Positions 1 to 11,620 are shown, counted from the first letter of the stretch. The stretch: 64,000 nt of DNA from Aquilaria yunnanensis (GCA_039654915.1 CM077597.1:76696001-76760000); one strand, 5' to 3'. Notes: generated by a model not told the origin, from the sequence alone. Numbers and translations are program-made.

Positions 1-760
1 ATTTTGCCACTACTTTACCATATTTTCTGTTGCCTTACTTACACCAACTCAAACCTTCACTAAATCCAGAGTATGCTAAGGGCGATAGGTATAAACCATT
101 AAAAAGGGGAGCTTTCATGTGGCGCTATGAACTGCACTATTATAAGCAAAATCCACCTAAGATAATGCAATATCCCATTGCTTTGTCCTGTCTCCACAAA
201 TGTTGCATATCAAATTACCCAATGTTTGATTCACTAACCTCGTTCATCTTTCCTTCTAAAGATGGGCAGTCATACAATAGTTCAAAGAAAAATCAAATAT
301 CTAGTACAATGTCCTCCAAAAATGCCCTAGAAACTTGTTGTCTCAATCTAGTGTTATTGTTTTGGGCACCTTGTGCAAGCGAACAACCTCTTCAAAAAAT
401 AATTTAGCAATCCTGCTTATGTCTTATGTCTTTTTACAAGCAATAAAATGCATCATCTTGGAAAACATGTCCACAACAACAAACACAGAATCTACCCTCT
501 TTGGGTTTGGGGTAATCCAAGAATAAAATCCATGGACAAATCATCATAAATATTATCAGGAACAAGTAAAGGCATATACAAACCCATATTCTAAGACTAC
601 CCCTTCATATTTTGGCACACATAACACCTCTGCACGAATATGGATACATCCATATGCATATGTAGCCAATAATAAAGCTCATCAACTGCTAATAAGGTCT
701 TATCTCTCCCATATGTCTAGCTAGGCCTCCTCCATGCAAATCTCAAATCACCTTCTCTCT
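1..760 (-). pseudogene. Ty3/gypsy integrase remnant
   Basis: Translated in shifting minus-strand frames, this shows the pieces of a gypsy integrase. Near 620-740 is a zinc-binding region (HFGRDKT-like, then a CQxxKG-like end). Near 480-540 is the [13 protein letters not shown] segment that carries the first catalytic Asp in this family. Near 335-420 is the RLHKVPKTI...D segment around the second Asp. Near 100-170 is a YNSAVHSAT-like segment downstream of the core. Several stops and frameshifts interrupt it. It would have catalysed insertion of the element's cDNA; this copy cannot. Confidence 0.75.
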
Positions 761-1142
761 TAACAAAGTTTTAGGATTACAAAGTTAATTCCTTGTAATA
801 GGAAACCATTATGGAGGTGGAAGTCATTTGCAGGTTGTTGCTTGGTGCATTTCTCCCAAATGCTAGAAAAATCTTCACTGGTAGCATACAACTCCTTCAG
901 CTTGTCAAATCCAACAATATTTTGCCTCAACATCACCAACATCAGTGCAAGTATGAACGACATTCTTCCTTTGAGTGACTATAAATTAGGATATCATCAA
1001 AATATACAACAACAAAACTCCCTATCAATGGTTTAAGTACCTTATTCATCACCCTTATAAATGTGCTTGGTGTATTGGTAAGACCGAATGGTAAAACCAA
1101 CCACTCATACAACCCATCTTTGGTCTTGAACATTGTTTTCAC
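760..1142 (-). pseudogene. Ty3/gypsy RT palm fragment joined to RNase H-IN linker
   Basis: The part at 942-1142 encodes the RT palm segment [10 protein letters not shown]...[17 protein letters not shown], including the catalytic YFDD motif. About ten codons later the frame shifts and the sequence becomes the FDKLKELYATSEDF...IWEKC segment that normally lies several hundred codons downstream, before the integrase zinc finger. The connection subdomain, RNase H and most of the thumb are therefore missing, which points to an internal deletion near 960-1000. Confidence 0.75.
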
Positions 1143-1930
1143 TCATCCTCAGGTTGAATTCTGATCTGATGATACCCACTATTAAGATCAATTTTTGGAA
1201 ATACTACTAACCCATGCAACTGATCCAGCATATCTTCCAACCAAGGTATGGGAAATTTGTAGCTAATAGTAAATTTCATTGCCTTTGAACTTTCATGAGC
1301 AATTAAGTCTAGGGCATAGGTTGAAAGCTCAATGAACTTCTTCACATACTCTACTACAGTCATATCTCCTTGTGTTGGCTGCATGAACTCTGAAATCTTC
1401 TGCATCCTATAGGTATTAGGGAATAACTCAGTATTGAAGGCTTGGTTAAATTGCTCCCACGTAAAGCCCTCTAAATTTTCAGGCCGCACAATCTTCCATC
1501 AATCCTTTGCTTGATCTTCCATGACAAAAGTTGCAGGCCCAACCCTCAGTCGATCATTATACTGAACAAGTTCAAATTACACTTTTATCATTGAAAGCCA
1601 ATACTTGGCTTCCTTTGGATCACCTTCACCATCAAATTTGTCAGGTCGTAACTTTAGAAATTCATTTAGGCCATTCTCGCCATTCCTACCTTGCACACCA
1701 ACACTTAGAGGAGCACCTTCTTGGCCAAGTTGTCCAATTTGCATCATCAATTGTTGCAGTAATGCGTTAACCACTGTTGTCACATTAGGTTGTGCAGGAT
1801 GGTTAGCCTGATTTGCTGCACTTCACTGAACGAGATCCACATGCCCCTGTCTTGCTAGCTGGGCAATAGGGACATTGCCATCGTTTCTTTCTTTTTCTAG
1901 ATCTGGAGGAATGATGCGCTTAGGTGCCAT
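1139..1930 (-). pseudogene. Ty3/gypsy gag fused to RT by internal deletion
   Basis: The Met at 1930 opens a gag-like frame that hits a stop about 34 codons in. It continues with the LRPDKFDGEGDPKEAKYWL segment (1577-1783) and the gag core with its [11 protein letters not shown] segment (1139-1489). In the same open frame, gag runs straight into the RT segment [12 protein letters not shown]...[15 protein letters not shown]. The gag zinc knuckle, protease and RT fingers that should lie between are gone. This is a deletion chimera of one element, not a new gene fusion under selection. Confidence 0.75.
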
Positions 1931-2058
1931 ATGTCTATTAAAGATATTCATATCCTTGATTAGAGAGAGAAGAAGAAGATGAAAGACTTATTATCTAAGT
2001 GCAACAAAAGTCTAGTCCTATAACCCAACCCAAGCCCTCATGGACTCTTGAACCTATT

Positions 2059-2070
2059 GCTTTGATACCA
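2059..2070 (-). other. Primer-binding site remnant (initiator tRNA-Met type)
   Basis: The minus strand reads TGGTATCAAAGC, one base from the TGGTATCAGAGC PBS that matches the 3' end of plant initiator tRNA-Met. It lies about 130 bp upstream of the gag Met and next to an LTR-like end, the expected position for the minus-strand gypsy remnant. Confidence 0.6.
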
Positions 2071-2582
2071 TCTATGATGACTCAGGTCTAGAATCTATCC
2101 ACAGAACACTTGCCTACACCACATGAGCTATCCTTTGAAAAATGATAAGCGCTAGGTGATCATACTCTAAGACTTAGAGTCATATATACACATCAGAAAT
2201 CACATAGGCTTCCCATGTGGGATATGAGGTTTCACAATCTCACCCATTTATACGCATACAAGTAGATCCAGAATCATAAGCCTAGTAGGTGATGGATATG
2301 AACCCTACACGAAACAGACAGAACAGAATTGGGCCTCGGCTCGTACAGAATCAAAAGTATGGCCTACTCCATCACGGAACCGGGTTGGCTTTGATCCTAT
2401 CTGTGATGACCCAAGTCCAGAATCGGTCAACGGAACACCTACCTACACTACATGGGCTATCTTTTGTAAAAAGGATAAGCATTGGGTACTTAAGAATGGA
2501 CTTTCAATATAAGGCAGTTCTCCTGTCCTATACTGACGAACTCAACTACATACTTTGAACTAAACCTAGCACTGATACCATC
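2071..2582 (-). repeat. Partial LTR/PBS junction copies
   Basis: Sequence from 2063 to about 2150 recurs diverged at about 2390-2485. Each copy has a GCTTTGATAcca-like PBS complement followed by a TCTATGATGAC/TCTGTGATGACC LTR end and about 80 related bases. A third PBS-like complement (GCACTGATACCA, about 2569-2580) abuts the LTR that starts at 2583. I read these as successive truncated LTR-PBS junctions on the minus strand. No gene is visible. Confidence 0.45.
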
Positions 2583-4938
2583 TATCATGCCCCAAAACTC
2601 ATCCTGGAAGTTTCGGGATGATGGCACTCTGCCCATTAAAAGAAAATAATATTCCCTCGAACATGCAAGGCCACAAATGTTCCAAATAAATCTAAATAAC
2701 CATAACTTATAATCCAAACTTATTACTTGTCATTTGGCATCGAGTGGTAGAGCAACTATAACTTTAAATCTCATAGATAGTATCTTTAAACCTATGGCAT
2801 ACATTAAATCTAACTTCAATGCTATCTCAAATCTTGAGCTTTTGTAGTCATTCCCTAACTAGCTAACCTTGTGTTTCTTGTTATCTGCATGGGTGGGAAA
2901 ATAAGAGATAAGCACAAATGCCTAGTGAGTAGCGGGATGTCCACCATTTCATAAAACATGAAAACAATTTATACAATCTATATAACTTAGAGATCAAGTA
3001 GGAAACAACCGTATTAAAAATATTATAAATCCAATATTAATTAAAAAAATATAATAAACATATAAATGTGTCAGAATATTCATTTATAGGAAAGTCATAC
3101 TCATAAAAATAAAAAAGTCACAGAAGTGCCAAAAACAAATACAATCAACTTTATAATAAAACATGACATAGCAAATGTGAAAATCATACCTGAAATCATT
3201 AGTTAAAACAGAGCAGTTTAAAATAGATAACAAAACATAATATTTCTTAACATAGTACATGGGGCAGTCACTGTGACTACATTTTAACTGTTGTAGTATG
3301 TCGTGTTAGAATAACTACACTTAACTACTATAGTACGTTATGCCATAATAACTACACTTAACCGCGGTAGTACTTCATGGACTAACTAAGAACTATCATC
3401 GGTGGAGCGCCCAAAATGACTAGTCCTAAACAATGCATTGCAAAACATAATATAACAGAATACCCTATATAGAGGGTCCGGAACTACACTTTTCCAGTAG
3501 TCGGGCATAGAATCAACACCCACTAAAACAGAATTAAAACATACATATTCATATTTATGAATTTTCAAAATCTAGAGGCCCATAAAAATCAGAAAATCAT
3601 ATTGCCATAATAATATAAGTAAAACATATTTGATCCCATAATCATTAAAACACAAATTACATACTTAAAAATATACATACTACATATGTAATTATTTCTA
3701 ATATATCTAAATGACAAAACTTCATAATAAACTTTCAAATAATAAAGGTGAAATCTAGAGAAGAGGTCCAAATATCAAATTATTCATACTTTAAAACCAA
3801 AGTTTCAAAGAACTAAAATTCAATGTGAATTCAATACTTTAAAAATCAATAAATTGGATAACAAAATAATAATTTAAGTTAAGAATGATAGGCGGCCACT
3901 TACCTCAAATTGTAACTTTTCAACTCCTAAACAAAGGTTTAGTCACCTAAAATAATTATATAAAAGCTTATGTCAAAACCAAATAAATATAAGGAATAAC
4001 CTAAAATTATTCTCTATCAGTGGCTTAAACGAATGTTTCTGGAACCTAAGAATTTACTGAAGTGGTGTTAAAAGCTACAGGGACTGATATTGTACTTAAC
4101 CCATCCCACTTCCAGTGAGCAAGTTGTAACTTTTTATACTATAAGGTATCGATGAATCTAGATCTTAGCACAAAGGACCTAAATCGTACTTAGCCCAATT
4201 TTGACCAGAAACACAAATTTCTTCGCCTCCTTCGCTCGCGCCAGCGAATCATCTGATCGTCACCGAATCAAGCCAAAGCTCACCAAACTTCTACCCAATT
4301 CATCTAAACAATTCCAATCATCAATTATTTCTTCTGATATCTAAAATCTATCAAAACTTTAACTAGAATAATTTTATTTTCTTTTGAATTTATATGAATA
4401 TATTTGACATAGGCGTATCTTAAAATTCTAAAATATAACTCATCAAAATTATTCCTTTTGAATAAGAAACTCCTGAGCTTTGCCTTGGTTTTCAATTCTT
4501 GCTTCTTCTCATTTTTTGAAAAAGATCATTACGGCATAAGAGCAGAAAGTTAAACATTATTTCTTTTACCACAATGATATATAGCCCAACTCTCTCCTAT
4601 TGTGTTTCTAACTTTTTCCTTTTTTCTTGTTTTCCACGTTCTCTCTCTTGCTCTCGTTTTTTTTTCTTCCACAGCCTACTAAAAAAAAAAAACCAATAAA
4701 TTAACCCTAAAAATAATATCGGTATACACACAAGCACACTAGCCGTCAGCCTTTCTTCCTTATTTCGGTTCCTTTGTTTTGTTTTTTTTTTTCGATCATT
4801 CATCCTCAAATTCATTCACTATTTTTGTTTCCACCTATTTATTTGTTTTTCTTGATATATTTTTCCTTCTTATTTTTTTTTAACAAGACTAGCAAAGTTA
4901 TTAACAAACCTACACTAGTACAATTTTGGGATATTACA
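2583..4938 (-). mobile_element. Putative Ty3/gypsy LTR, about 2.36 kb
   Basis: On the minus strand this begins TGTAATATCCCAAAATTG (at 4938) and ends ...GGGGCATGATA (at 2583), followed after two bases by a tRNA-Met PBS-like sequence. That is the layout of a 5' LTR. The terminal CA has decayed. There is no coding sequence, only low-complexity AT-rich and pyrimidine-rich tracts. No second copy is present to confirm the boundaries and I found no clean target-site duplication, so the limits are inferred from end motifs alone. Confidence 0.4.
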
Positions 4939-4949
4939 TATCCACAAGC

Positions 4950-6216
4950 ATCCATGCCGTTTGCATGGAATAAATAGGAGTCTATTGAATAACTGATCGG
5001 GCCACCACAATCCGACTTGAGAGACTTAGCAATTTTACCCACCAACTTATTTACAAGTCTGTCTCTCTCATATACCTTTAACTGGCTCTCGTCACTCATC
5101 CATGAATCACCGGCACACCTAAATACATCAAGTCTTTAGTCATAGGGATGCCACAGCATAAACTTCACTTAACAACGTAAGATCATCACCAAAAAAAAAA
5201 AAAAAAAGTGAGAGATCTCTAGACAATTTTGGCAAAAAGTGATCCGAGTCGAAGACCTAGTGGCAATGCGCTGTTGAATCATAATTGAAAACCACTCCAT
5301 ACACAAAAAAAAAAAAAAAAAAAAGGATTTGGAAAGAGAAGTCACCTTGACAAAGGCCTATCCTAAGAAATAAAAATTCTTATCTTTCACCATTCCAAAG
5401 CACTTCTAATTCCATTGATGTTACACAGAACTTGATCAACTCAACCATAGCTTCAAAGAAGACAGAATCACATAGAACTTGCCTTAGGAATGCGTAACTC
5501 ACACTATCATAGGCCTTATGCAACTCCACTTTCACTGACCTCTCCCTACCTTTCTGCCGTTTCATGGACTGGACAATTTCCTCATGCAACTCCCTACGGA
5601 AAAAGGACCTGGCCTGTTGGTAGTAGCACGAAGAGAAACCAAAAGAAACTACATGATTTTTTAGTTTTGACTGATCTGAAATCCACTCCCTATTAACCTT
5701 GAGCGCTGCAACTTTAATAAAGCTTTTGCCATTTCAAGGCAGTCGCATAAAAGATGCGATTTTCTACCTCCTGATTTTATCCATTCTTTCGATCCTTAAC
5801 TTCTAAAACCATAACATATAGCTCTTTATCCCAAAAAGAGTGCCTCAACTCCTCCTCCATTTGACCCTCCATCTTCTAAAGAAAAGATGAGCGCGGCTAT
5901 AATATGAGTAATTTTGAATACTTTATAGTCAGCATAACAAACATTTTTTGCGGTGAAAAATACTACTGAACACCTTTTGATTCCAATCCCTAATTTTTTT
6001 TACTAAAATATGCTATAACCACTAACAAAGGAGCCAACTTGTCATACCAAAAACTTTTGGAAAAAAAAACGCTATCAAAATCCTGGTGATTCAACTGGGC
6101 CATTTGACAGTGAAATTGGCCACAGATCTTTCTTTGGCACCATCTGACAAACAAACTGAAGTACGATAGAGCTATGGTCTGAGTAAATCCTTGGTAAAAT
6201 AAACAAATGAGCCAAT
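4950..6216 (-). pseudogene. L1-type LINE ORF2 fragment: end of endonuclease and RT
   Basis: Minus-strand reading gives the LPRIYSDHS segment near 6150-6210, which is the conserved SDH of L1 endonucleases. It is followed by RT segments: KVELHKAYDSVSYAFL with a shifted ...LEVLWNGER (5380-5589), GLCQGD near 5345, and the thumb segment YLGVPVIHG...VTRAS...ERD (near 4990-5130). Stops, frameshifts and two A-tracts (about 5193 and 5306) interrupt it. The upstream endonuclease continues at 11331-11620 beyond the copia element. Confidence 0.8.
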
Positions 6217-6221
6217 GAAAA
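6217..6221. repeat. Target-site duplication GAAAA, left copy of copia element
   Basis: GAAAA directly precedes the 5' LTR and recurs at 11326-11330 directly after the 3' LTR. A 5-bp duplication is normal for Ty1/copia integration. Confidence 0.9.
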
Positions 6222-6545
6222 TGTTGAAGATTGCCTCAACTTTGTTCTTAACCTTCATCCCACATGGACTAGGAAACAAAGGCTTAATGCCTTAGCTCCA
6301 TATTTCACCATTCATCCCACATTGGCCATAGAAAGGGCCTTGGTACCTTCAACTCCTTATATAAGGAGCTTAGTTGTGACAATTAGAATTCGTCCCACAA
6401 TCTAGTAGTCACTTAGATTGTATTCTTCTTCTTTCTTAGTGAATTCTTTCTTCCGGCTTGCCGCCCGAGGTTTTTCCCCGATTTGGGGTTTTCCTCGTAA
6501 ATTCTCGTGTCTCTTTTCTTTGTGCTTACGTTCTGATTCCTAACA
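6222..6545 (+). repeat. 5' LTR of copia element
   Basis: Begins TGTTGAAGATTGCC and ends CCTAACA, 324 bp. A TATATAA box near 6358-6364 is the likely core promoter. It matches 11002-11325 with about five mismatches. Confidence 0.95.
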
Positions 6546-6548
6546 AAC

Positions 6549-6560
6549 TGGTATCAGAGC
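6549..6560 (+). other. Primer-binding site, initiator tRNA-Met
   Basis: TGGTATCAGAGC lies three bases after the 5' LTR and is the exact canonical PBS for plant copia elements primed by initiator tRNA-Met. Confidence 0.95.
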
Positions 6561-6663
6561 CAAGGTTAGGTTAGTGATAGCTGCTTATAGTATGCTCTGT
6601 GGTTGCCCCTAATAGGCGGATCCTCCACATCAGAGATAAGTAGTTTATCATTTCATCTTGTGG

Positions 6664-6845
6664 TGTTGGGTACTATTCTCGTATACAGTTACTATTCCCG
6701 TATACGATCACTATTCCTGTATACGGTTACTATTCACATATTGTTTCTGTATACGAGTATTATTTTCGTATACGATCACTATTCCTGTATACGATTACTG
6801 TTCCCATATACTGTTACTATTCACGTGTACGGTTACTATTCACGT
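6664..6845 (+). repeat. Minisatellite of about 19 bp in the copia leader
   Basis: About nine diverged units of the form ACTATTCCxGTATACGxTT, most containing the palindrome GTATAC or a variant. The array lies between the PBS and the gag ATG, so it is transcribed in the untranslated leader. The open frame happens to run through it, but gag homology starts only after it. Confidence 0.85.
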
Positions 6846-6894
6846 GAAATTGTCAGAGCTTATTTTTGCTCAGAAAGCTCGTTGCAGAGCTGTG

Positions 6895-9800
6895 ATGGCT
6901 TCGACATCGACAAAGCTTGATATAGCACCACTCATGTATAGCACAAAGTTTTCAATTTGGAAAATCAAGATGAAAGCAATTCTCATAAGTCTTGATTTGG
7001 ATGAGGCATTACTCGGGATGGAGAATATGTCTGGAACAGAGCAGGAGAAGGAGAGAAAGAATCTGAAGGCACTTGCTCAAATTCAGTTGCACTTATCAAC
7101 GGAGATTCTTCAAGAGGTCAGTAAGGAGACAACTGCTGCCAGCTTATGGTTGAAGCTTGAATTGCTTCTTATGACAAAAAGTCCAGCAAGTCGCTTGTAC
7201 GCTAAATCCAGGCTGTACTCACATAAGCTGTCAGAAGGTAAGTCTATTAAATCATATCTTGAAGAATTTAGAGAGATCATCAATGATTTAGAAAATCTTG
7301 ATGTTAAGACCGATGGTGAGGATTTGGCTATGCTTTTATTATATCATCTGCCAACATTATACAATAGTTTCCGTGATACCATGCTTTATGGAAAAGATAC
7401 AATAACTTTAGATGAAGTTTGTTCCAGTTTATTGTCAAGAGATAGAATGGACACTTCAAAGCGTGAGGCAAGCGGAGAAGGCTTGTATTCAAGAGGCAGA
7501 TCAGTTGAAAGAAAGAATGATAGAGGATCATCTTCAAGGTCCAAGTCAAAACATCAGAATCTTTATTGCAACTATTGTAAGAAGAAAGGTCACATTAAGG
7601 ATGATTGTTACAAATTAAAGAAGAAGAATCAAAATGCTGGAAATGGAGACAACAACAAGCAAAGGCCACCAGATGAGGCTAGTATTGCCACCAATGAAGA
7701 TGATTTTGCTTTAGTTGCTGAAAACTCATCTATAAACAGCGCAGAAGCTCATATAACTGCACAAGCAGAAAGTAGCAGGAGTGGCGAATGGACCATGGAT
7801 TCTGCTTGCTCATTCCATTTGACTCCCCATAAGGACTGGTTTTACACATATGAACCGGTCAATCGAGGAGTAGTCATGATGGGGAATGATAATGCATGTA
7901 GAATTGCAGGCATCGGTGACGTCAAAATTCGAATGCATGATGGGATAGTGAGAACACTATCAAATGTTCGCCATGTCCCTGATATGAGAAGAAATTTAAT
8001 TTCTTTGAGTACATTGGAAGAAAATGGTTGTTCCTTTATTGGCAGGGATGGTTCGCTGAAAATCGTCAAAGGATCATTGGTAGTCATGAAAGGCCAGCGG
8101 AAAGGAAAGCTCTACATTTTGGATGGCAAGACCGTGGAAGGCCAATCTGCAGTTGCTGAATCATCTATGTCTGATGAGGAGGTGACAAAATTGTGGCACA
8201 TGAGGCTAGGCCATATGAGTGAAAGAGGCATTTCTGAGCTGAGCAAAAGAGGACTACTCGGAGAACAAAAGGTCAGTAAGTTAGATTTCTGCGAACATTG
8301 CTTATTTGGAAAGCAAAAGAGAATCTCTTTTACTACTCCTGCAAAACATAACACTAAAGGAACTCTTGATTATATTCATGCTGATGTTTGGGGACCGTCT
8401 CGTGAGGCATCTCTTGGTGGAGCTCGTTACATGGTTACCTTCATTGATGATTTTTCAAGGAAGGTTTGGGCATATTTCTTGAAGCATAAGAATGAAGCCT
8501 TTGTCGCATTTAAGCAGTGGAAGACTCTGATCGAGAAGCAGACCGGGAAGCAAGTGAAACAGCTAAGGACAGATAATGGTTTGGAATTCTGTTCGGGAGA
8601 ATTCAAACAATACTGCAAGGATCAAGGTATTGTTCACCATCTGACCGTTCCAGGGACTCCACAACAAAATGGTGTAGCAGAACGGATGAACAGAACCTTG
8701 TTGGAAAAGGCAAGATGCATGCTTTCAAACTCTAGATTGGGGAAGAAATTTTGGGCAGAGGCAGTCTCTACAGCTTGTTTTCTGGTAAACAGATCTCCTC
8801 ATACTTTTATTGGTTTAAAGACACCTGAAGAAGTTTGGTCGGGCAGTCCGGTTAACTATAATGATCTTAAGATATTTGGATGTCCTGCTTATGCATATGT
8901 GAATGAAGGGAAGTTAGATCCTAGATCGATTAAATGTGTCTTTCTAGGATACACTACAGGAGTTAAAGGGTATAAATTATGGAATCCTCATACTTCCAAA
9001 GTTTTCACAGCCAGGAATGTTATGTTTGACGAGACATCCATGTTGCATCAAAAGGAGGAGTTGACTGTCGCTGATCCAAGCATTGAGAAGGAAAAGATTG
9101 GAAGCAAGGTGGAGTTTCAAATACATCCTGAAAGTCATGATCAGGATGTCAAGGATACACAAGTTGAGGTGGAGCAACAAGTCTCAACTGATGACATTCA
9201 GCCTTCTCATTCTATTGCTATCAATCGTCCCCGTCGTAGCAATCAAGGTATGCCTCGAAAGAGGTTAATTGAGGAAGCAGACTTTGTTGGGTTTGCTTTT
9301 GCAGCTGCTGAAGAGACAAAGAGTTGTTTTGAACCTGCAAATTATAAAGATGCAACTAACTGTCCAGATTCTTCTAAGTGGGTTGTAGCTATGCAAGAAG
9401 AGATGGAATCGCTTCAAAAGAATGACACTTGGACACTAGCTAAACTACCCAAAGGTAAAAGAACTGTCAAGTGCAAGTGGGTGTTCAAGAAGAAAGAAGG
9501 AATTCCCGGAGTTGAAGAACCAAGGTATAAAGCTAGACTAGTTGCAAAAGGCTTTAGCCAGGTACCGGGAGTTGACTTTAATGATATTTATTCTCCTGTT
9601 GTGAAGCATAGTTCTATTCGACTGTTTCTTGGTCTTGTTGCGTTAGATGATCTTGAGTTGGAGAAACTTGATGTTAAAACAGCTTTTCTGCATGGTGATT
9701 TAAAGGAAGAAATCTACATGGAGCAACCCGAAGGTTTTAAGGTCGAGGGGAAGGAGGACCATGTCTGCAAACTCCAGAAGTCATTATATGGCCTCAAACA

Positions 9801-10890
9801 ATCACCTCGACAATGGTATAAATGCTTTGATATGTTTGCTTTGAATCTTGGTTTCAAGAGAAGCAGTTATGATTCATGTGTCTACATGAGACCAGTTGGA
9901 GATGGTTCATTCACATATTTACTGCTTTATGTGGATGACATGCTTATCGCAGCAAGGAGCAAGTCAGAAATTGCCAAGATTAAGGCGCAATTAAGTGCAC
10001 AATTTGATATGAAGGATTTAGGTGCAGCAAAACGCATCCTAGGCATGGAGATCAGGCGTGATCGTAAGGCTAGGAAGCTTTATCTTTCACAGGAGGGTTA
10101 TGTACGCAAAGTTCTGGAGAGGTTTGACATGAGCAAAGCCAAATCAGTTTCTACACCTCTTGCTGCACACTTCAAGTTATCATCGCATCAATGTCCGACA
10201 ACAAATGAAGAAATTAAGAAGATGGAGAAAATACCATATGCAAGTGCTGTTGGGAGCATTATGTATGCAATGGTTTGCACGCGTCCCGACTTAGCACATG
10301 AAGTTAGCGTTGTGAGCCGTTACATGGCTAATCCAGGACAAGAGCATTGGCAAGCAGTAAAATGGATATTAAGGTATCTAAAAGGTACAACTACGGCTTA
10401 TCTTGAGTTTGACGGTTCTAAAGCTGGATTGATTTGATATGTGGATTCTGACTACGCGGGTAATCTTGACACTCGACGATCCACATCAGGCTACATTTTT
10501 ACATTCGGTGGTTGTGCTGTGAGCTGGAAGGCTTGCCTACAAGCAACAGTTGCTCTTTCAACTGCAGAAACAGATTATATGGCAATCACTGAAGCAATGA
10601 AGGAAGCAATTTGGCTTAGAAATATTTATACAGAGCTTACTCAAGATGATCGCAGGCTGAAGATATATTGTGATAGCCAAAGTGCTATTTTCTTGACAAA
10701 AGATAGCATGTTCCATGAGCGTACTAAACATATTGGGGTCAAATATCACTTTGTTCGTGAAATTGTTGATAAAGGTGATATTGTGATCATGAAGGTTAGT
10801 ACGTTGGATAATGCTGCTGATATGATGACGAAGACTCTTCCTGGATCTAAGTTCAAACATTGTTTGGACTTAGTAAATCTTATTTGTTGA
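6895..10890 (+). pseudogene. Copia gag-pol polyprotein, one in-frame stop
   Basis: Start chosen at the Met of MASTSTKLDIA because the gag N-terminal motif FSIWKIKMKA follows at once; the open frame upstream is leader repeat. Gag carries a UBN2-type core and the zinc knuckle CNYCKKKGHIKDDC near 7567-7608. Protease has the WTMDSACSFH active site near 7790. Integrase has an HHCC domain (HMRLGHM...CEHC, about 8197-8307) and D-D-E residues (HADVWGP near 8380, LRTDNGLEF near 8562, GVAERMNRT near 8671). RT has YVDDMLIA near 9928. RNase H has VDSDYAG (10441) and a YCDSQSAIF segment. A TGA at 10435-10437 replaces a Gly codon in the usual G-YVDSDYAG context and truncates RNase H. No other break is visible, so the copy may have been active until recently. 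Confidence 0.95.
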
Positions 10891-10990
10891 TTATCATTTA
10901 TTTGGAGGTGGCTGTGAAGATCAGAGAAGAAGGTTACAGATCAATTTGGTATGAAGGTGGAGTTTTGTTCATGTATAACAAAATTGATGC

Positions 10991-11000
10991 AAGGTGGAGA
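10991..11000 (+). other. Polypurine tract of copia element
   Basis: AAGGTGGAGA sits one base before the 3' LTR, where second-strand DNA synthesis would be primed. Confidence 0.8.
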
Positions 11001-11001
11001 T

Positions 11002-11325
11002 TGTTGAAGATTGCCTCAACTTTGTTTTTAACCTTCATCCCACATGGACTAGGAAACAAAGGCTTAATGCCTTAGCTCCATATTTCATCCTTCATCCCAC
11101 ATTGGCCATAGAAAGGGCCTTGGTACCTTCAACTCCTTATATAAGGAGCTTAGTTGTGACAATTAGAATTCGTCCCACAATCTAGTAGTCACTTAGATTG
11201 TATTCTTCTTCTTTCTTAGTAAATTCTTTCTTCCGGCTTGCCGCCCGAGGTTTTTCCCCGATTTGGGGTTTTCCTCGTAAATTCTCGTGTCTCTTTTCTT
11301 TGTGCTTACATTCTGATTCCTAACA
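11002..11325 (+). repeat. 3' LTR of copia element
   Basis: 324 bp, TGTTGAAG...CCTAACA, about 98.5 percent identical to the 5' LTR and followed by the TSD copy GAAAA at 11326-11330. Confidence 0.95.
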
Positions 11326-11330
11326 GAAAA

Positions 11331-11620
11331 AATCCAACTGAGACCAAGAATTCTACAAGACTAGATCATGAATTCATTCCATCATATCAACTTTCCCTTT
11401 TACCTTCCTAAACAGAGAACTTGCTTCCAATTGTAGGTATATCAATAAGTCCAGCTACATTAACTCTACAATGAAAGCATTGGATGCACCCCAATACTCA
11501 TCAGTGGAAAGAATCATTTGTGTCACCCATGACAAGCCAAGGCAGTGAAATAGAAATCTCCTTTGATGCCATGACTGGAAGATCTGAGAAACTTGAAGAG
11601 GATTATGAAGTGCTTCCAAT
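11331..11620 (-). pseudogene. LINE endonuclease fragment, far side of the copia insertion
   Basis: Minus-strand reading in shifting frames gives GDF-, SNAF...-, GLIDIPTIGSKFSV- and EFLVSVGFF-like segments. These line up with the L1 endonuclease region just upstream of the IYSDHS motif found at 6150-6210. Removing the copia element and one GAAAA copy joins the two parts, so both belong to one LINE. Confidence 0.7.

Larger units (their letters stand above)
1..2070 (-). mobile_element. Degraded Ty3/gypsy retrotransposon, internal region
   Basis: The minus strand reads, from high to low coordinates, PBS-like site, gag, reverse transcriptase and integrase of a chromovirus-type Ty3/gypsy element, all broken by stops and deletions. 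Protease, the first half of RT and all of RNase H are missing. The order gag-RT-IN is that of gypsy, not copia, elements. The right side adjoins LTR-like sequence. The left side leaves the window before the polyprotein ends. It is a dead copy with no intact ORF. Confidence 0.85.
6222..11325 (+). mobile_element. Ty1/copia retrotransposon, nearly intact (Tork-like)
   Basis: Complete element with two 324-bp LTRs, a tRNA-Met PBS, a leader minisatellite, a gag-PR-IN-RT-RH polyprotein in that (copia) order, a purine-rich PPT and a 5-bp TSD GAAAA. The LTRs differ by about five substitutions by eye (about 1.5 percent), so the insertion is fairly young. Only one in-frame stop, near the start of RNase H, is visible in the polyprotein. 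It sits inside the endonuclease coding region of a minus-strand LINE. Confidence 0.95.

Noticed and set aside
5190..5330. Two A-tracts that could be retroposon tails
   Set aside because: They fall inside the LINE RT region on the non-coding side and have no TSD or sequence boundary next to them, so slippage is the simpler reading.
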